Shown here in pieces: positions 24,389-32,911 of a DNA stretch of 64,000 bases. Location: positions 46,614 through 110,613 of the forward strand of contig NZ_QEQF01000006.1 of NCBI RefSeq assembly GCF_003253115.1, read 5' to 3'. The notes beneath the pieces are model-generated. The model did no database searches and had not been told where the DNA came from. It saw only the letters and a list, made by a program, of their open reading frames with translations. The position numbers and the translations under genes were made by a program. The DNA comes from Haemophilus_A paraphrohaemolyticus_A (GTDB taxonomy: Bacteria; Pseudomonadota; Gammaproteobacteria; Enterobacterales; Pasteurellaceae). Position 1 is the stretch's first letter. Each line of letters opens with the position of its first letter.

Positions 24389-25182
24389 TATTTCATCAAA
24401 TGTACGATCAACATATAAGTCGCAATTACCAACAAAATAATGCCGAGCAGTTTTTTTACTAAAGCGGGCGAGAGTTTGCCGCGGATTTTCATTGAGAAGA
24501 AACTAGTAATAAAGGCACTGAACACAACAATCAGCACTACAGAAAAGTTGATGTAGCCCACTTGCCAACCGAAATGAAACGACGGGATTTTGGTAAGATA
24601 GCCATACAAACTGCCGAGTCCGCCAATCACCATCATATAGTTGGTATAAGGGGCGATTTGATGCGGTTTTACGCTTTTGAGCTGCCCGATAAGCGGTGCC
24701 ATAATCGAACCTCCGCCAATACCCGTCATTCCTGCAATAAAGCCGCCGAAGGTGCAAAGCCCGATGCCTTTTGCGGTTTCGTTTGCATTTTGACTGTCGT
24801 TTTCGATCGCTTGTTTGCTCATTAAGGTGCGAAGTGCTAGGGCAGAAAGCGTAATGACAAAAACGCTGATAATCACGATGTCGGGCACGTAAAAACTCAC
24901 TTCAAAACCGAGCTGTACGCCAATAATCATTCCTACCGACCAAATCAACATCGCTTTGTAGTTTATTTCTACTTTTTGGCGGTAAAAATAAACGAGGTTA
25001 ATCATCGAAGAGCCCATTACGATGGTCAGTGAGGTAGCGGCGACCATTTGCAATGGAAATTCGGGAAAGAGGGTGTAAAGAATAGGTACCATCAATACGC
25101 CGCCGCCAATGCCGAAAATGGCGGACATAATGTTGGTGATAATGCCACAACCTATCAGAATTAAAATTAAGGTGATGCTCAT
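24388..25182 (-). CDS. TauE/SafE family sulfite or organosulfonate exporter
   Basis: A 264-residue inner-membrane protein with about eight helices and the duplicated glycine-rich motifs of the family: GIGGGVLMVPIL near residue 25 and GFIAGMTGIGGGSIMAPLIGQL near residue 155. Members export sulfite, sulfoacetate or related anions, though substrate is unproven for most. It is divergent from the sulfatase locus and shares a regulatory region with it, which suggests a role in disposing of a sulfur anion during sulfate-ester use. That role is inferred. Confidence 0.85.
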   Translation of the reverse strand: MSITLILILIGCGIITNIMSAIFGIGGGVLMVPILYTLFPEFPLQMVAATSLTIVMGSSMINLVYFYRQKVEINYKAMLIWSVGMIIGVQLGFEVSFYVPDIVIISVFVITLSALALRTLMSKQAIENDSQNANETAKGIGLCTFGGFIAGMTGIGGGSIMAPLIGQLKSVKPHQIAPYTNYMMVIGGLGSLYGYLTKIPSFHFGWQVGYINFSVVLIVVFSAFITSFFSMKIRGKLSPALVKKLLGIILLVIATYMLIVHLMK

Positions 25183-25217
25183 TATCTGCTCCTTTTGTCT
25201 TTTATAATTTGTCGCTG

Positions 25218-25259
25218 ATTATAATGAGAACAAAAAAGGAAAATATGATCACGCTCATA
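25218..25259 (-). promoter_or_regulatory. TauE-gene promoter with a TATGA-N6-TCATA palindrome at about -41
   Basis: The minus strand has a perfect -10 TATAAT (25223-25218). The palindrome TATGA-TCACGC-TCATA (25244-25259) is centred at 25251.5, about 40-41 bp upstream of the start point expected near 25211. This is the class II position for a Crp-family activator. The same palindrome occurs at the divergent promoter (25327-25342). Confidence 0.6.
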
Positions 25260-25303
25260 AACCATCCAATAAAATACATAAAAATGAAGTTTTGTTTCGA
25301 ATT

Positions 25304-25319
25304 TGTGATCAGACTCACA
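25304..25319 (+). promoter_or_regulatory. Consensus CRP site in the sulfatase-locus control region
   Basis: TGTGA-TCAGAC-TCACA has both half-sites perfect. It is centred at about -64.5 from the start point predicted for the SSS gene. It implies catabolite control by cAMP-CRP, in addition to the TATGA-type sites on either side. Confidence 0.8.
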
Positions 25320-25326
25320 CTGCGAA

Positions 25327-25369
25327 TATGACAAGCATCATAAACTAATCGAAAACATTGCAGTAATCT
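25327..25369 (+). promoter_or_regulatory. SSS-gene promoter with a TATGA-N6-TCATA palindrome at -41.5
   Basis: The palindrome TATGA-CAAGCA-TCATA (25327-25342, centre 25334.5) precedes a -10 TAATCT (25364-25369). With transcription starting 7 bp after the -10 (25376), the palindrome is centred at exactly -41.5, overlapping a poor -35 region. This is the geometry of class II activation by Crp/Fnr-family proteins. The likely binder is the Crp-family protein encoded at 28644-29228. Confidence 0.6.
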
Positions 25370-25405
25370 AACCATAATTTTAGATGTTTCCTAAAGGAGG
25401 AGCGT

Positions 25406-27082
25406 ATGTGGCTAACGATTTCTAGTTTTATCATCGTCACTGCATTAGTTGCGTATATTTCATGGCTCAAAACTAAAGGGGATGACCTTTCTACTTCAAA
25501 AGGCTATTTCCTTGCAGGACGTGGCTTGGGCGGCTTGGTAATTGGTTGCTCAATGGTATTAACCTCGCTTTCCACCGAACAGCTTATCGGTGTGAATGCG
25601 GTTTCTTATAAAGGTAACTTCTCGGTAATTGCGTGGACAGTGCCAACCGTGATTCCGCTCTGCTTCTTGGCACTTTATATGTTGCCACGCTATTTGCGTA
25701 ACGGTTACACCACTGTGCCAGAATTTTTTGAGAGCCGTTTCGACCGTCAAACCCGTTTGATTATGTCCACACTGTTCTTGATTTTCTATCTTTTAATCGT
25801 AATTCCAACCGCACTTTACACAGGGGCGATTGCGTTTAACAAAATTTTCAACCTTGAAACAGCATTCGGCTTGAGCTACGGGGCGGCAATTACTTACACG
25901 GTGATTGCGATTGGCGTTGTCGGGGCAATTTATGCGATCTTCGGTGGCTTAAAAGCCGTAGCGGTGTCAGACACCATCAATGCGGTGATTTTAGTTATCG
26001 GGGCATTGCTAGTGCCATTCTTTGCATTGATGTATTTGGGCGATGGCAGTTTTTCTGCGGGCTTACACACCATTACCACCACGCACGTCGATAAGTGGAA
26101 TGCGATAGGTAGCGAAACGGATGCAACGCCGTGGCCGACGATTTTCACAGGAATTATGGTGGTGCACTTCTTCTATTGGACGACCAACCAAGCGATCGTG
26201 CAACGTTGCTTAGGGGCGAAAGATTTAAAATCTGGTCAAAAAGGGATTTTGATTGCGGCATTATTCTTGCTTACCTTGCCTGTGATCTTAAACTTACCAG
26301 GTTTGCTCAGCTTCCACATTTTGGGCGATAGCGTGAATCCAATTGACGCATCTTATCCGTTGCTTGTGAATAAAGTGTTGCCAACTTGGTTGCAGGGCTT
26401 CTTCATTGCGGCATTGTTCGGTGCGATTTTAAGTACCTTCAACTCATTCTTAAACTCTGCGGCAACCATTTACTGTAAAGACTTATTGCCATCCATCAGC
26501 AAAAAAGTCCGTTCAGAAGAAGAGTTAATTGCTTACGCGAAAAAAGTCTCTACTATTATGGCGATTGTTACCATGATTTTCGCACCGCTCTTGATGTTCG
26601 GAACAGATGGTATCTTCTTAATCACTAAACGTTTCGCAGGTTTCGTGAACATTCCAATCGTAGCATTATTCGCTGTTGGTTTATTCAACAAAACAGTGTC
26701 TGGCTTAGCCGCACGAATCGCCTTGCTTGCTCACGTTATTTTATACTTCTGCATCGTTTGGGTGTTCCAAGTTAAACTTAACTTCGTGTATGTAATGGGT
26801 GGCTTGTTCGTGTTCGATGTGGTGTTAATGCTCGTGTTAGGCATCTTCTTAAAACGCGAACCTTATGTGGAAAACACCGTCAACAAAGGCGATGTGGACT
26901 TAACCAACTGGAAATACATCAAAGTGACTTCCATCTCATTAATTCTTGGTTTATTCGCACTTTATGCCTTCTTATCGCCAATTGGCTTAGCTTCCGAAAC
27001 AGGCAACCCAAGCGTGGTGTTAGGCGTATATGCGGTGTTACAAGTGATTGTATGGTTTGTGTTTAAACCGAAAGCGGAATAA
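25406..27082 (+). CDS. Sodium:solute symporter (SSS family, YidK-like)
   Basis: A 558-residue membrane transporter with about 14 predicted helices. SSS features include AGRGLGGLVIGCSMVLTSLSTEQLIGVNA in helix 1-2 and the helix 7-8 region FYWTTNQAIVQRCLGAKDLKSGQKG, typical of the sugar-transporting SGLT-like branch. The neighbouring sulfatase has no signal peptide, so the substrate is probably a sulfated sugar imported intact. E. coli has a comparable pair (yidJ sulfatase and yidK SSS). A strong aaaggagg ribosome-binding site precedes ATG 25406. Confidence 0.85.
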   Translation: MWLTISSFIIVTALVAYISWLKTKGDDLSTSKGYFLAGRGLGGLVIGCSMVLTSLSTEQLIGVNAVSYKGNFSVIAWTVPTVIPLCFLALYMLPRYLRNGYTTVPEFFESRFDRQTRLIMSTLFLIFYLLIVIPTALYTGAIAFNKIFNLETAFGLSYGAAITYTVIAIGVVGAIYAIFGGLKAVAVSDTINAVILVIGALLVPFFALMYLGDGSFSAGLHTITTTHVDKWNAIGSETDATPWPTIFTGIMVVHFFYWTTNQAIVQRCLGAKDLKSGQKGILIAALFLLTLPVILNLPGLLSFHILGDSVNPIDASYPLLVNKVLPTWLQGFFIAALFGAILSTFNSFLNSAATIYCKDLLPSISKKVRSEEELIAYAKKVSTIMAIVTMIFAPLLMFGTDGIFLITKRFAGFVNIPIVALFAVGLFNKTVSGLAARIALLAHVILYFCIVWVFQVKLNFVYVMGGLFVFDVVLMLVLGIFLKREPYVENTVNKGDVDLTNWKYIKVTSISLILGLFALYAFLSPIGLASETGNPSVVLGVYAVLQVIVWFVFKPKAE

Positions 27083-27088
27083 TCGTAG

Positions 27089-27125
27089 GGTGTGTGGATT
27101 GTTTGCAATCCACGCACCATTTTTA
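27089..27125 (+). terminator. Hairpin between the SSS and sulfatase genes
   Basis: A 13-bp stem ggtgtgtggattg/caatccacgcacc with one G-U pair and a 4-nt loop is followed by atttttaa. It lies between two genes on the same strand, so it probably acts as a partial terminator or mRNA stabiliser that sets more symporter than sulfatase transcript. Confidence 0.6.
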
Positions 27126-27183
27126 ACCGCTTGCGTGCGTGAATTTTTCAAATTCACACACTCTACAGAGTAATGGAGATATT

Positions 27184-28629
27184 ATGAACATTCTTTACAT
27201 TCTTTTAGACCAAATCCGCAAAGATATGCTGGGGGCGTATGGTCATCAAATTGTGAAAACCCCGAATATCGACCGTCTAGCCAAGGAAGGCTTGCGGTTT
27301 AACAACGCTTTTACACCTGCATCGGTTTGTGGGCCTGCTCGTACTTCACTTTTTACGGGCTTAATGCCTTCCACACACGGGATTATTCGTAACGGTGAAA
27401 AAGGCGGCACGGGTGAGATTTCTCAATCAGCCCCAAACATCGGCAAACTAGAAGGCTACAACACCTATGTGGTGGGAAAATGGCACGTTGGCACCAAATC
27501 TGTGCCTGAAGATTATGGCATTCAAGGGCATAATTTTGACGGCTACGGCTACCCTGGTAGTGGCGTGTATAAAAACCTTGTGTTTAACCAACCGCCAACC
27601 CACTCTAACCGCTATAAAGAGTGGCTGGAAGAAAAAGGCTATGAAATCCCAGAAGTGAGTAATGCCTATTTTGGCGACAACCCACACTTACGCGTGCAAG
27701 AGCTTTGTGGCTTACTTTCTGGCACTAAAGAGCAAACCATTCCGTATTTCATTATTGATGAAGCGAAAAAATATATCGGGCAATCTTTAGCGGAAGGCAA
27801 ACCGTTTTTTGCGTGGATCAACTTCTGGGGCCCGCACACACCGTGCATTGTGCCAGAGCCTTATTACTCTATGTATCGCAAAGAAGATGTGGTGCTAGAT
27901 GAGAGCTTTTTTAAACCGCTTGAAGGCAAACCGAACCACTACCGCACCATTTCTAAAATGTGGGGAATGTGGGAAGCCAGCGAAGACCACTGGAAAGAAG
28001 TAATTACCAAATTCTGGGGCTACATTACCTTGATTGATGATGCCATTGGCGAACTATTCGCTTTCCTTGAAGAAAAAGGCATTTACGACAGCAGCTTCAT
28101 TGTTGCCACCGCTGACCACGGCGATGCGATGGGGGCACATCGAATGATTGAAAAAGGCGAATTTATGTTCGATACCACTTACAACATTCCGATGATTATT
28201 AAAGACCCAAATTCCAATCGCAGCAATCAGCAAGATGATAACCTTGTCTATTTGCACGATTTGACTTCTACGGTGTATGATTTAGCCCAACAGCCAATCC
28301 CAACCACCTTTGAAGGCGAAAGCATTTTGCCGATTGTGCGTGAACATCAAGACAACCAACGCAAAGGCGTGTTAGCTCAACTTGCAGGGCATTTTGTCTA
28401 TTTTGAACAACGTATGTGGCACCGTAAAGATTACAAATTGGTGTTCAACGCTTCCGACGTAGGCGAGCTTTACGATGTGAAAAACGACCCTGCGGAAATG
28501 CACAATCTCTTCTACAAACCCGAATATAAAGCGGTTAAGAAAGAGATGTTGGAGGAAATGCACGCGGAAATGGTGCGGTTAAAAGATCCATTGGAGAATT
28601 GGGTTTATCGTATTATTAATGAAATTTAA
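27184..28629 (+). CDS. Type I sulfatase with Cys-type active site, cytoplasmic
   Basis: Hydrolyses a sulfate ester. The 481-residue product has the sulfatase signature C-x-P-x-R as SVCGPARTSLFTG with Cys49, the residue that must be converted to formylglycine, followed by the conserved metal-site segment TADHGDAMGAH (about 313-323). No signal peptide is present, so it acts in the cytoplasm on an imported substrate. ATG 27184 with ggagat upstream was chosen over 27139. Its maturase (anSME) is encoded two genes downstream. The natural substrate is unknown; sulfated sugars from mucin or glycans are an inference. Confidence 0.9.
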   Translation: MNILYILLDQIRKDMLGAYGHQIVKTPNIDRLAKEGLRFNNAFTPASVCGPARTSLFTGLMPSTHGIIRNGEKGGTGEISQSAPNIGKLEGYNTYVVGKWHVGTKSVPEDYGIQGHNFDGYGYPGSGVYKNLVFNQPPTHSNRYKEWLEEKGYEIPEVSNAYFGDNPHLRVQELCGLLSGTKEQTIPYFIIDEAKKYIGQSLAEGKPFFAWINFWGPHTPCIVPEPYYSMYRKEDVVLDESFFKPLEGKPNHYRTISKMWGMWEASEDHWKEVITKFWGYITLIDDAIGELFAFLEEKGIYDSSFIVATADHGDAMGAHRMIEKGEFMFDTTYNIPMIIKDPNSNRSNQQDDNLVYLHDLTSTVYDLAQQPIPTTFEGESILPIVREHQDNQRKGVLAQLAGHFVYFEQRMWHRKDYKLVFNASDVGELYDVKNDPAEMHNLFYKPEYKAVKKEMLEEMHAEMVRLKDPLENWVYRIINEI

Positions 28630-28643
28630 CGCACGGAGTATTT

Positions 28644-29228
28644 ATGGAAAAAGACCCGATTAAACCTACCGAACTCAACCACTGCCAACTTACGGCACTA
28701 CGCTTACTCACCAAAGGCACAACCGTTTATGAACAAGGCGAAACCGCACACGGTTTTTACTATGTTTCCTCAGGTTTAATCGGGCTTTTTCACACTCTTG
28801 AAAATGGCAAAGAGAGCCTTGTTCGACTCTATTCCCACGGCGATTATTTTGGCTTTCGCACCCTGTTTGACGAACGAGATCCGCACTATCACTGCAACGC
28901 TAAAGTGCTTATCGAAGCCGAGTTAATTCATATCACGCCTGAAGTCAGTTCCACGTTCTTCCAACATAACCCACAAATGAATTTGTATTTGCTGCAAATT
29001 CTTGCTGATGAACTACGCGAAGCAGAGCAACGCTTAGCAAAAAGTGCCTATCTTCGCACCCTTGATCGCATCATCGACAGCCTCGATTTTTTCACCCAAC
29101 ACTTCCCAGATTACAACTGGACCTACCGTGAAATCGCTGAATATGCCGGCTGTGAAACCGAAACCGCCATTCGCATAGTCAAAGCCTTGGAACAAAAAGG
29201 GGCGTTTAAACGCCATAAAGCCAAATAG
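28644..29228 (+). CDS. Crp-family transcriptional regulator of the sulfatase locus
   Basis: A 194-residue protein with an N-terminal cNMP-binding-like beta-roll (about 18-110), a dimerisation helix (about 115-145) and a C-terminal winged helix (about 155-194). The recognition helix GCETETAIRIVKAL aligns with CRP GCSRETVGRI: CRP Glu181 and Arg185 are kept (Glu173, Arg177) but CRP Arg180 is Thr172. No FNR-type iron-sulfur cysteine cluster is present. Placed between the sulfatase and its maturase, 14 bp and 8 bp from each, it is probably the activator acting at the TATGA-N6-TCATA sites. Its ligand is unknown. Confidence 0.87.
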   Translation: MEKDPIKPTELNHCQLTALRLLTKGTTVYEQGETAHGFYYVSSGLIGLFHTLENGKESLVRLYSHGDYFGFRTLFDERDPHYHCNAKVLIEAELIHITPEVSSTFFQHNPQMNLYLLQILADELREAEQRLAKSAYLRTLDRIIDSLDFFTQHFPDYNWTYREIAEYAGCETETAIRIVKALEQKGAFKRHKAK

Positions 29229-29236
29229 GAGCGAAA

Positions 29237-30349
29237 ATGACCGCACATTTCCACCTAATGGCAAAACCCAGTAGCTTCCACTGCAACATTCAGTGTGAAT
29301 ACTGCTTCTACTTGGAGAAAGAGGCACAATTCGGGCATCACGCCCCGTTTATGTCGAAAGAAACGCTCAAAAATTACGTACAAAATTACATTGATTCTCA
29401 CGCAGGCAATCGGGTGGAATTTGCGTGGCAAGGGGGAGAACCGACGCTTTTAGGCTTGGATTTCTACAAGCAAGCGGTCGAATTTCAGCAACAATTTGCC
29501 AACGGCAAGCAGATCACTAACGCTTTTCAAACCAACGGCATAGCCTTAAATCAGCAATGGGCAGATTTTTTCCGTGAAAACCACTTTCTGATTGGCTTAT
29601 CCATCGACGGCTTAAGCGCGGTGCATAACCGCTACCGTATTTCAGGCAACGGCAACCCAACCTTTGAAAAAGTGGTGAAAGCCTTAGAATTACTGAAAAA
29701 AAACGAAGTGGAATTTAACACACTGACGGTGGTGAACGATCAAAATTGGCAGAAAGGGCGGGAAACTTACCAAGCTCTTAAACAGATCGGCTCGCGTTAT
29801 ATGCAGTTTATCCCGATTGTAGAACGCCCCTCGAACACTTCAGAAGTCACAGATTTCTCCGTACCACCGCAAGGATTTGGACAATTTCTGTTTGATGTAT
29901 TTCAAGAGTGGCATTCATACGATGTCGGCAAAATTTATGTTTCCACCTTTGATAATTTGCTCGGGCAGTGGCTAGGCTACCCGTCCACTACCTGCGTACA
30001 TCAACCCACTTGTGGCCAATCGTTAGTCACAGAAGCCAACGGTGATGTGTATGCCTGCGACCACTTTGTTTACTCCGAATATAAAATCGGTAACCTCAAC
30101 CAACAATCATTGGCTGAGATTGTAGCTTCAACCAAGCAACAACAATTTGGCTTAGATAAAAACACCAAGCTCACGACGCTCTGCAAGCGGTGTGAATTTA
30201 AAAAACTTTGCAATGGCGGCTGCCCAAAACATCGGTTCATTCCAATAGAAAATGATCCGAATTTACACAATTACCTCTGCCCTTCGTACCGCTATTTTTT
30301 TGAAAAAACCATGCCGTATATGCAGGAGCTGGCAAGAAAAATACGTTAA
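29237..30349 (+). CDS. Anaerobic sulfatase-maturating enzyme (radical SAM/SPASM)
   Basis: Oxidises the active-site Cys (or Ser) of sulfatases to formylglycine without oxygen. The 370-residue product begins with the radical SAM cluster motif C-x3-C-x2-C (Cys16, Cys20, Cys23 in FHCNIQCEYCFYLEKE), and has a C-terminal SPASM domain with cysteines in CVHQPTC, VYACDHFVYSEY, CKRCEFKKLCNGGCPKHRF and NYLCPSYR for two auxiliary [4Fe-4S] clusters. It is close to the clostridial/E. coli (YidF, AslB) type. It is encoded with its presumed sulfatase substrate and adapts that enzyme to anoxic growth. Confidence 0.93.
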   Translation: MTAHFHLMAKPSSFHCNIQCEYCFYLEKEAQFGHHAPFMSKETLKNYVQNYIDSHAGNRVEFAWQGGEPTLLGLDFYKQAVEFQQQFANGKQITNAFQTNGIALNQQWADFFRENHFLIGLSIDGLSAVHNRYRISGNGNPTFEKVVKALELLKKNEVEFNTLTVVNDQNWQKGRETYQALKQIGSRYMQFIPIVERPSNTSEVTDFSVPPQGFGQFLFDVFQEWHSYDVGKIYVSTFDNLLGQWLGYPSTTCVHQPTCGQSLVTEANGDVYACDHFVYSEYKIGNLNQQSLAEIVASTKQQQFGLDKNTKLTTLCKRCEFKKLCNGGCPKHRFIPIENDPNLHNYLCPSYRYFFEKTMPYMQELARKIR

Positions 30350-30428
30350 AAAAAACAATATGATCATCTCACCGTTGTAGGGGCTAATATGATTAGTCCT
30401 TACAAGAAATAATAAAAAGGATCTAAAA

Positions 30429-31223
30429 ATGAACTTAGCTAATTCTCTTTACCTTATTCAACAAAATGAAATACCAGTGATTGAACTCGATCATCCCGTC
30501 GGAAACGCCAGAATCGCCCTCCAAGGTGCGCAATTGTTAAGTTGGCAACCTCGCCATGCAGAACACGATATTTTTTGGCTTAGCCCTATTGAGCCATTCA
30601 AACGAGGTGTCGCTATTCGTGGGGGCGTACCAATTTGCTATCCTTGGTTTGGCACCGCAAAACAGCCAGCCCACGGCACAGCCCGCTTACAATTTTGGAC
30701 ACTTAGCGATTACGATATTCAGGATAAACAAGTCATATTAAATTTCTCACTATTTGATGAGCATCAGATAATCCAAGCTCACATTCAAATGACATTCAGC
30801 GAAAAACTCCGACTTGAATTTACCCATTATGGGCAAGATCCTGCTCAAATTGCACTACATAGCTATTTCAATTTAAGTCAAATTGAGAATGTAGAAGTGC
30901 AAAACTTGCCTATGACTGCGTTCGATAAACTCACCGATCAACAAATTAAATTGCCTACTACTCGTCAAATTCAACAAGGTGTGGATTGTATTTATCCTTA
31001 TATTGGTAAAAACTCAATAATTTCCGACCGCTTGTGGGAGCGGAATATTGAGATCGACCACCAAAACGCCGACAGCATCGTGCTTTGGAACCCGTGGGAC
31101 ACTCCACCAAGTGCAATGCAACCGAACGATTACCAACATATGGTCTGTGTCGAAACCGCCCGCCTACATCAGTTGCTCAGTTTTAAACAGCAATTGGCAG
31201 TGGAGATTTCCGTAGTGAAATAA
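30429..31223 (+). CDS. Aldose-1-epimerase-like hexose-6-phosphate mutarotase (YeaD-like)
   Basis: Interconverts alpha and beta anomers of a hexose 6-phosphate. The 264-residue product has the galactose-mutarotase beta-sandwich, with GAQLLSWQPRHAEHDIFWLSP, IRGGVPICYPWFG and LHSYFNLSQIENV (catalytic His region). The final segment is MVCVETARL with the catalytic Glu. It lies 80 bp after the maturase with an aaagga ribosome-binding site and may process sugar released by the sulfatase, but it could equally be an independent housekeeping gene. Confidence 0.88.
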   Translation: MNLANSLYLIQQNEIPVIELDHPVGNARIALQGAQLLSWQPRHAEHDIFWLSPIEPFKRGVAIRGGVPICYPWFGTAKQPAHGTARLQFWTLSDYDIQDKQVILNFSLFDEHQIIQAHIQMTFSEKLRLEFTHYGQDPAQIALHSYFNLSQIENVEVQNLPMTAFDKLTDQQIKLPTTRQIQQGVDCIYPYIGKNSIISDRLWERNIEIDHQNADSIVLWNPWDTPPSAMQPNDYQHMVCVETARLHQLLSFKQQLAVEISVVK

Positions 31224-31354
31224 AGACAAATTAAGAAATTATGGGGTATTATCAGAACAAATGAATGATGAGGCGATATTGTTGATGTCTAGTCATTTTG
31301 AGCCTCATATAGAAGGGATTAAACTAAATACGTTAGTCATCATGTAATGAAAGT

Positions 31355-31403
31355 ACAAGCGGTGTTTTTTGTAAAAAACTTGCAAATACCACCGCTTGTT
31401 TGT
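31355..31403. terminator. Uptake-signal pair hairpin between the mutarotase and epmA genes
   Basis: ACAAGCGGT (31355-31363) and its complement ACCGCTTGT (31391-31399) form the ends of a longer imperfect stem, followed by ttgt. It separates convergent genes. The preceding 130 bp (31224-31354) holds a 28-codon open frame starting at 31261 that resembles nothing recognised. Confidence 0.7.
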
Positions 31404-31406
31404 TCA

Positions 31407-32390
31407 CTATGCACTCTCCACACTAAACGCCATCACATCACGAATATGCTCCGCGTCAAGTGCAATCATCACTAAGCGATCGACCCCCAGTGCCACGCCA
31501 GAGCAATTGGGCATTCCTGCTTCAAGGGAGGCGAGGAAGCGGGTATCTAAGGCTTGTGGTGGCAAACCTATTTTTTCGCGTTCGACATTATCCGCATTAA
31601 AACGGCGGATTTGTTCTTTAGCATCGTCTAGCTCGTGGAAACCGTTGGCAAGCTCCAGACCTTTGTAATAGAACTCAAAACGTTCAGCTACGCGGTGATC
31701 TTCGCTACTCACTTGAGCCAGAGCCGCCTGAGTGGATGGGAAGTGATAAACTGCTGTTGGACGCTCTTTACCGATGTTTGCCTCTACCACTTCGCTAAAG
31801 AGGAACTGCAGCAACGTATCACGATTTTCGTCTTCTTGGCATTGTAAGCCGTATTTGCGAGCTTTTTCAACCAGTTGGGCTTTGGTGGCAGAAAGAGGAT
31901 CTAACCCAACATAAGTCTGGAACACGAATTGATAGCTGAAAGACTCGGCGGGTTCACAGTCTAAAATTTCTTGCAATAAATCATCCACTTCATTGATTAA
32001 GCGGTACATATCAAAATACGGTCTATACCATTCCAGCATCGTAAATTCAGGATTGTGCCGTTTGCCCGTTTCTTCATTGCGGAATACCTTACAAAGCTGA
32101 TAAATTGCTCCTGAACCTGCTGCGAGCAGACGTTTCATATGATATTCGGGACTGGTCATTAAATAGAGCGGTTTGGCTTCGTGTTCAAAAGGCGAAAGGA
32201 ATTGAGTTTGAAAAGTCGATAGATGAACATCGGTGACCGAAAATTCACTCAAAACAGGGGTTTCGACTTCTAACACGCCTCGATCTGCGAAGAACTGGCG
32301 GATATTTTTCATTATCTTCGCACGTTTGAGCAAGTTTTCAATCGGAGCGGTTGGTTGCCATTTTACTTGGCTTAAATCGGTGGGAGTCAT
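31407..32390 (-). CDS. epmA: EF-P beta-lysine ligase EpmA
   Basis: Attaches (R)-beta-lysine to elongation factor P, helping translation of polyproline stretches. The 327-residue protein is a lysyl-tRNA synthetase-like catalytic core without the anticodon-binding domain. It shows class II motif 2 (VFRNEETGKRHNPEFTMLEWY) and motif 3 (GVALGVDRLVMI). Length matches EpmA (about 325). In many relatives it lies beside frdABCD; here it is 22 kb away. Confidence 0.95.
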   Translation of the reverse strand: MTPTDLSQVKWQPTAPIENLLKRAKIMKNIRQFFADRGVLEVETPVLSEFSVTDVHLSTFQTQFLSPFEHEAKPLYLMTSPEYHMKRLLAAGSGAIYQLCKVFRNEETGKRHNPEFTMLEWYRPYFDMYRLINEVDDLLQEILDCEPAESFSYQFVFQTYVGLDPLSATKAQLVEKARKYGLQCQEDENRDTLLQFLFSEVVEANIGKERPTAVYHFPSTQAALAQVSSEDHRVAERFEFYYKGLELANGFHELDDAKEQIRRFNADNVEREKIGLPPQALDTRFLASLEAGMPNCSGVALGVDRLVMIALDAEHIRDVMAFSVESA

Positions 32391-32476
32391 TGTTTTCTAA
32401 GTTGTTTTCTAAAATTGGCTTAGAGTAAACCAGTGAGCTTTGTATTTCAAGCGAGAAAATGCACCACTTGTAAAAC

Positions 32477-32500
32477 AAAACCACCCGAAAGTGGTTTTAG
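32477..32500 (-). terminator. Terminator of the small YgjV-like gene
   Basis: An aaaaccac/gtggtttt stem with a ccgaaa loop (32477-32498) is followed on the minus strand by ttttgtttt. It lies 13 bp after the stop of the 75-residue membrane protein gene. Confidence 0.8.
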
Positions 32501-32510
32501 AAAAATGAAA

Positions 32511-32738
32511 TTATTTAGCTTTCTTTTGCTTTAACGCCTGCCAAATATAATAAATATTCGCACCCGCCACGAGGGTATTTAAAAACGCCACTGGGTAAGT
32601 TGGGAGCAATAAGCCGTAAATCACAAAACCAATTGCCCCGAAGGTGTTGATGGTGCGTAGTATTACCACATCTTTCATAAAAAACGAGCTGGCAACAAGA
32701 ATAGACGCCACGTAGCCCAAAATTTCAATCATATCCAT
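32511..32738 (-). CDS. Small inner-membrane protein, YgjV-like
   Basis: A 75-residue protein with three predicted helices (ILGYVASILVASSFFM, TINTFGAIGFVIYGLLLP, VAFLNTLVAGANIYYIWQAL) and a basic end. The pattern IEILGYVASILVASSFFMKDVVILRTINTFG resembles the first part of the YgjV/inner-membrane family and the three-helix half-repeat of SemiSWEET-type proteins. Function is unknown. It lies alone between ureD and epmA, with its own terminator. Confidence 0.75.
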   Translation of the reverse strand: MDMIEILGYVASILVASSFFMKDVVILRTINTFGAIGFVIYGLLLPTYPVAFLNTLVAGANIYYIWQALKQKKAK

Positions 32739-32856
32739 TTTCTGTCCTATTTGATTGAGTAAAAATTCAAAGTATGCGTATTCTACACGCTCTTTTCTTG
32801 TTTGTCGGTAAGTGTTTGAAAAGCAAAGGTTTGCGTGAAAAAAAATTTACAAAAAA

Positions 32857-32884
32857 GCCCTGCAAATTTTCCATTTGCAAGGCT
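32857..32884 (-). terminator. Terminator of the urease operon
   Basis: The imperfect stem agccctgcaaat/atttgcaaggct (one bulge) with a tttcc loop, followed on the minus strand by a run of Ts, lies 28 bp after the ureD stop, at the end of the urease gene set. Confidence 0.8.
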
Positions 32885-32911
32885 ATTAGTATTTTTAACC
32901 GCTTGTAATAA

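Noticed and set aside
30362..30378. A further TATGA-type operator (tatgatcatctcacc) before the mutarotase gene
   Set aside because: The right half is CACCG rather than TCATA, so the palindrome is not present; only the two sites at 25244 and 25327 are exact.
31261..31347. A 28-codon open frame between the mutarotase and epmA genes
   Set aside because: No ribosome-binding site, no recognisable similarity, and too short to support.
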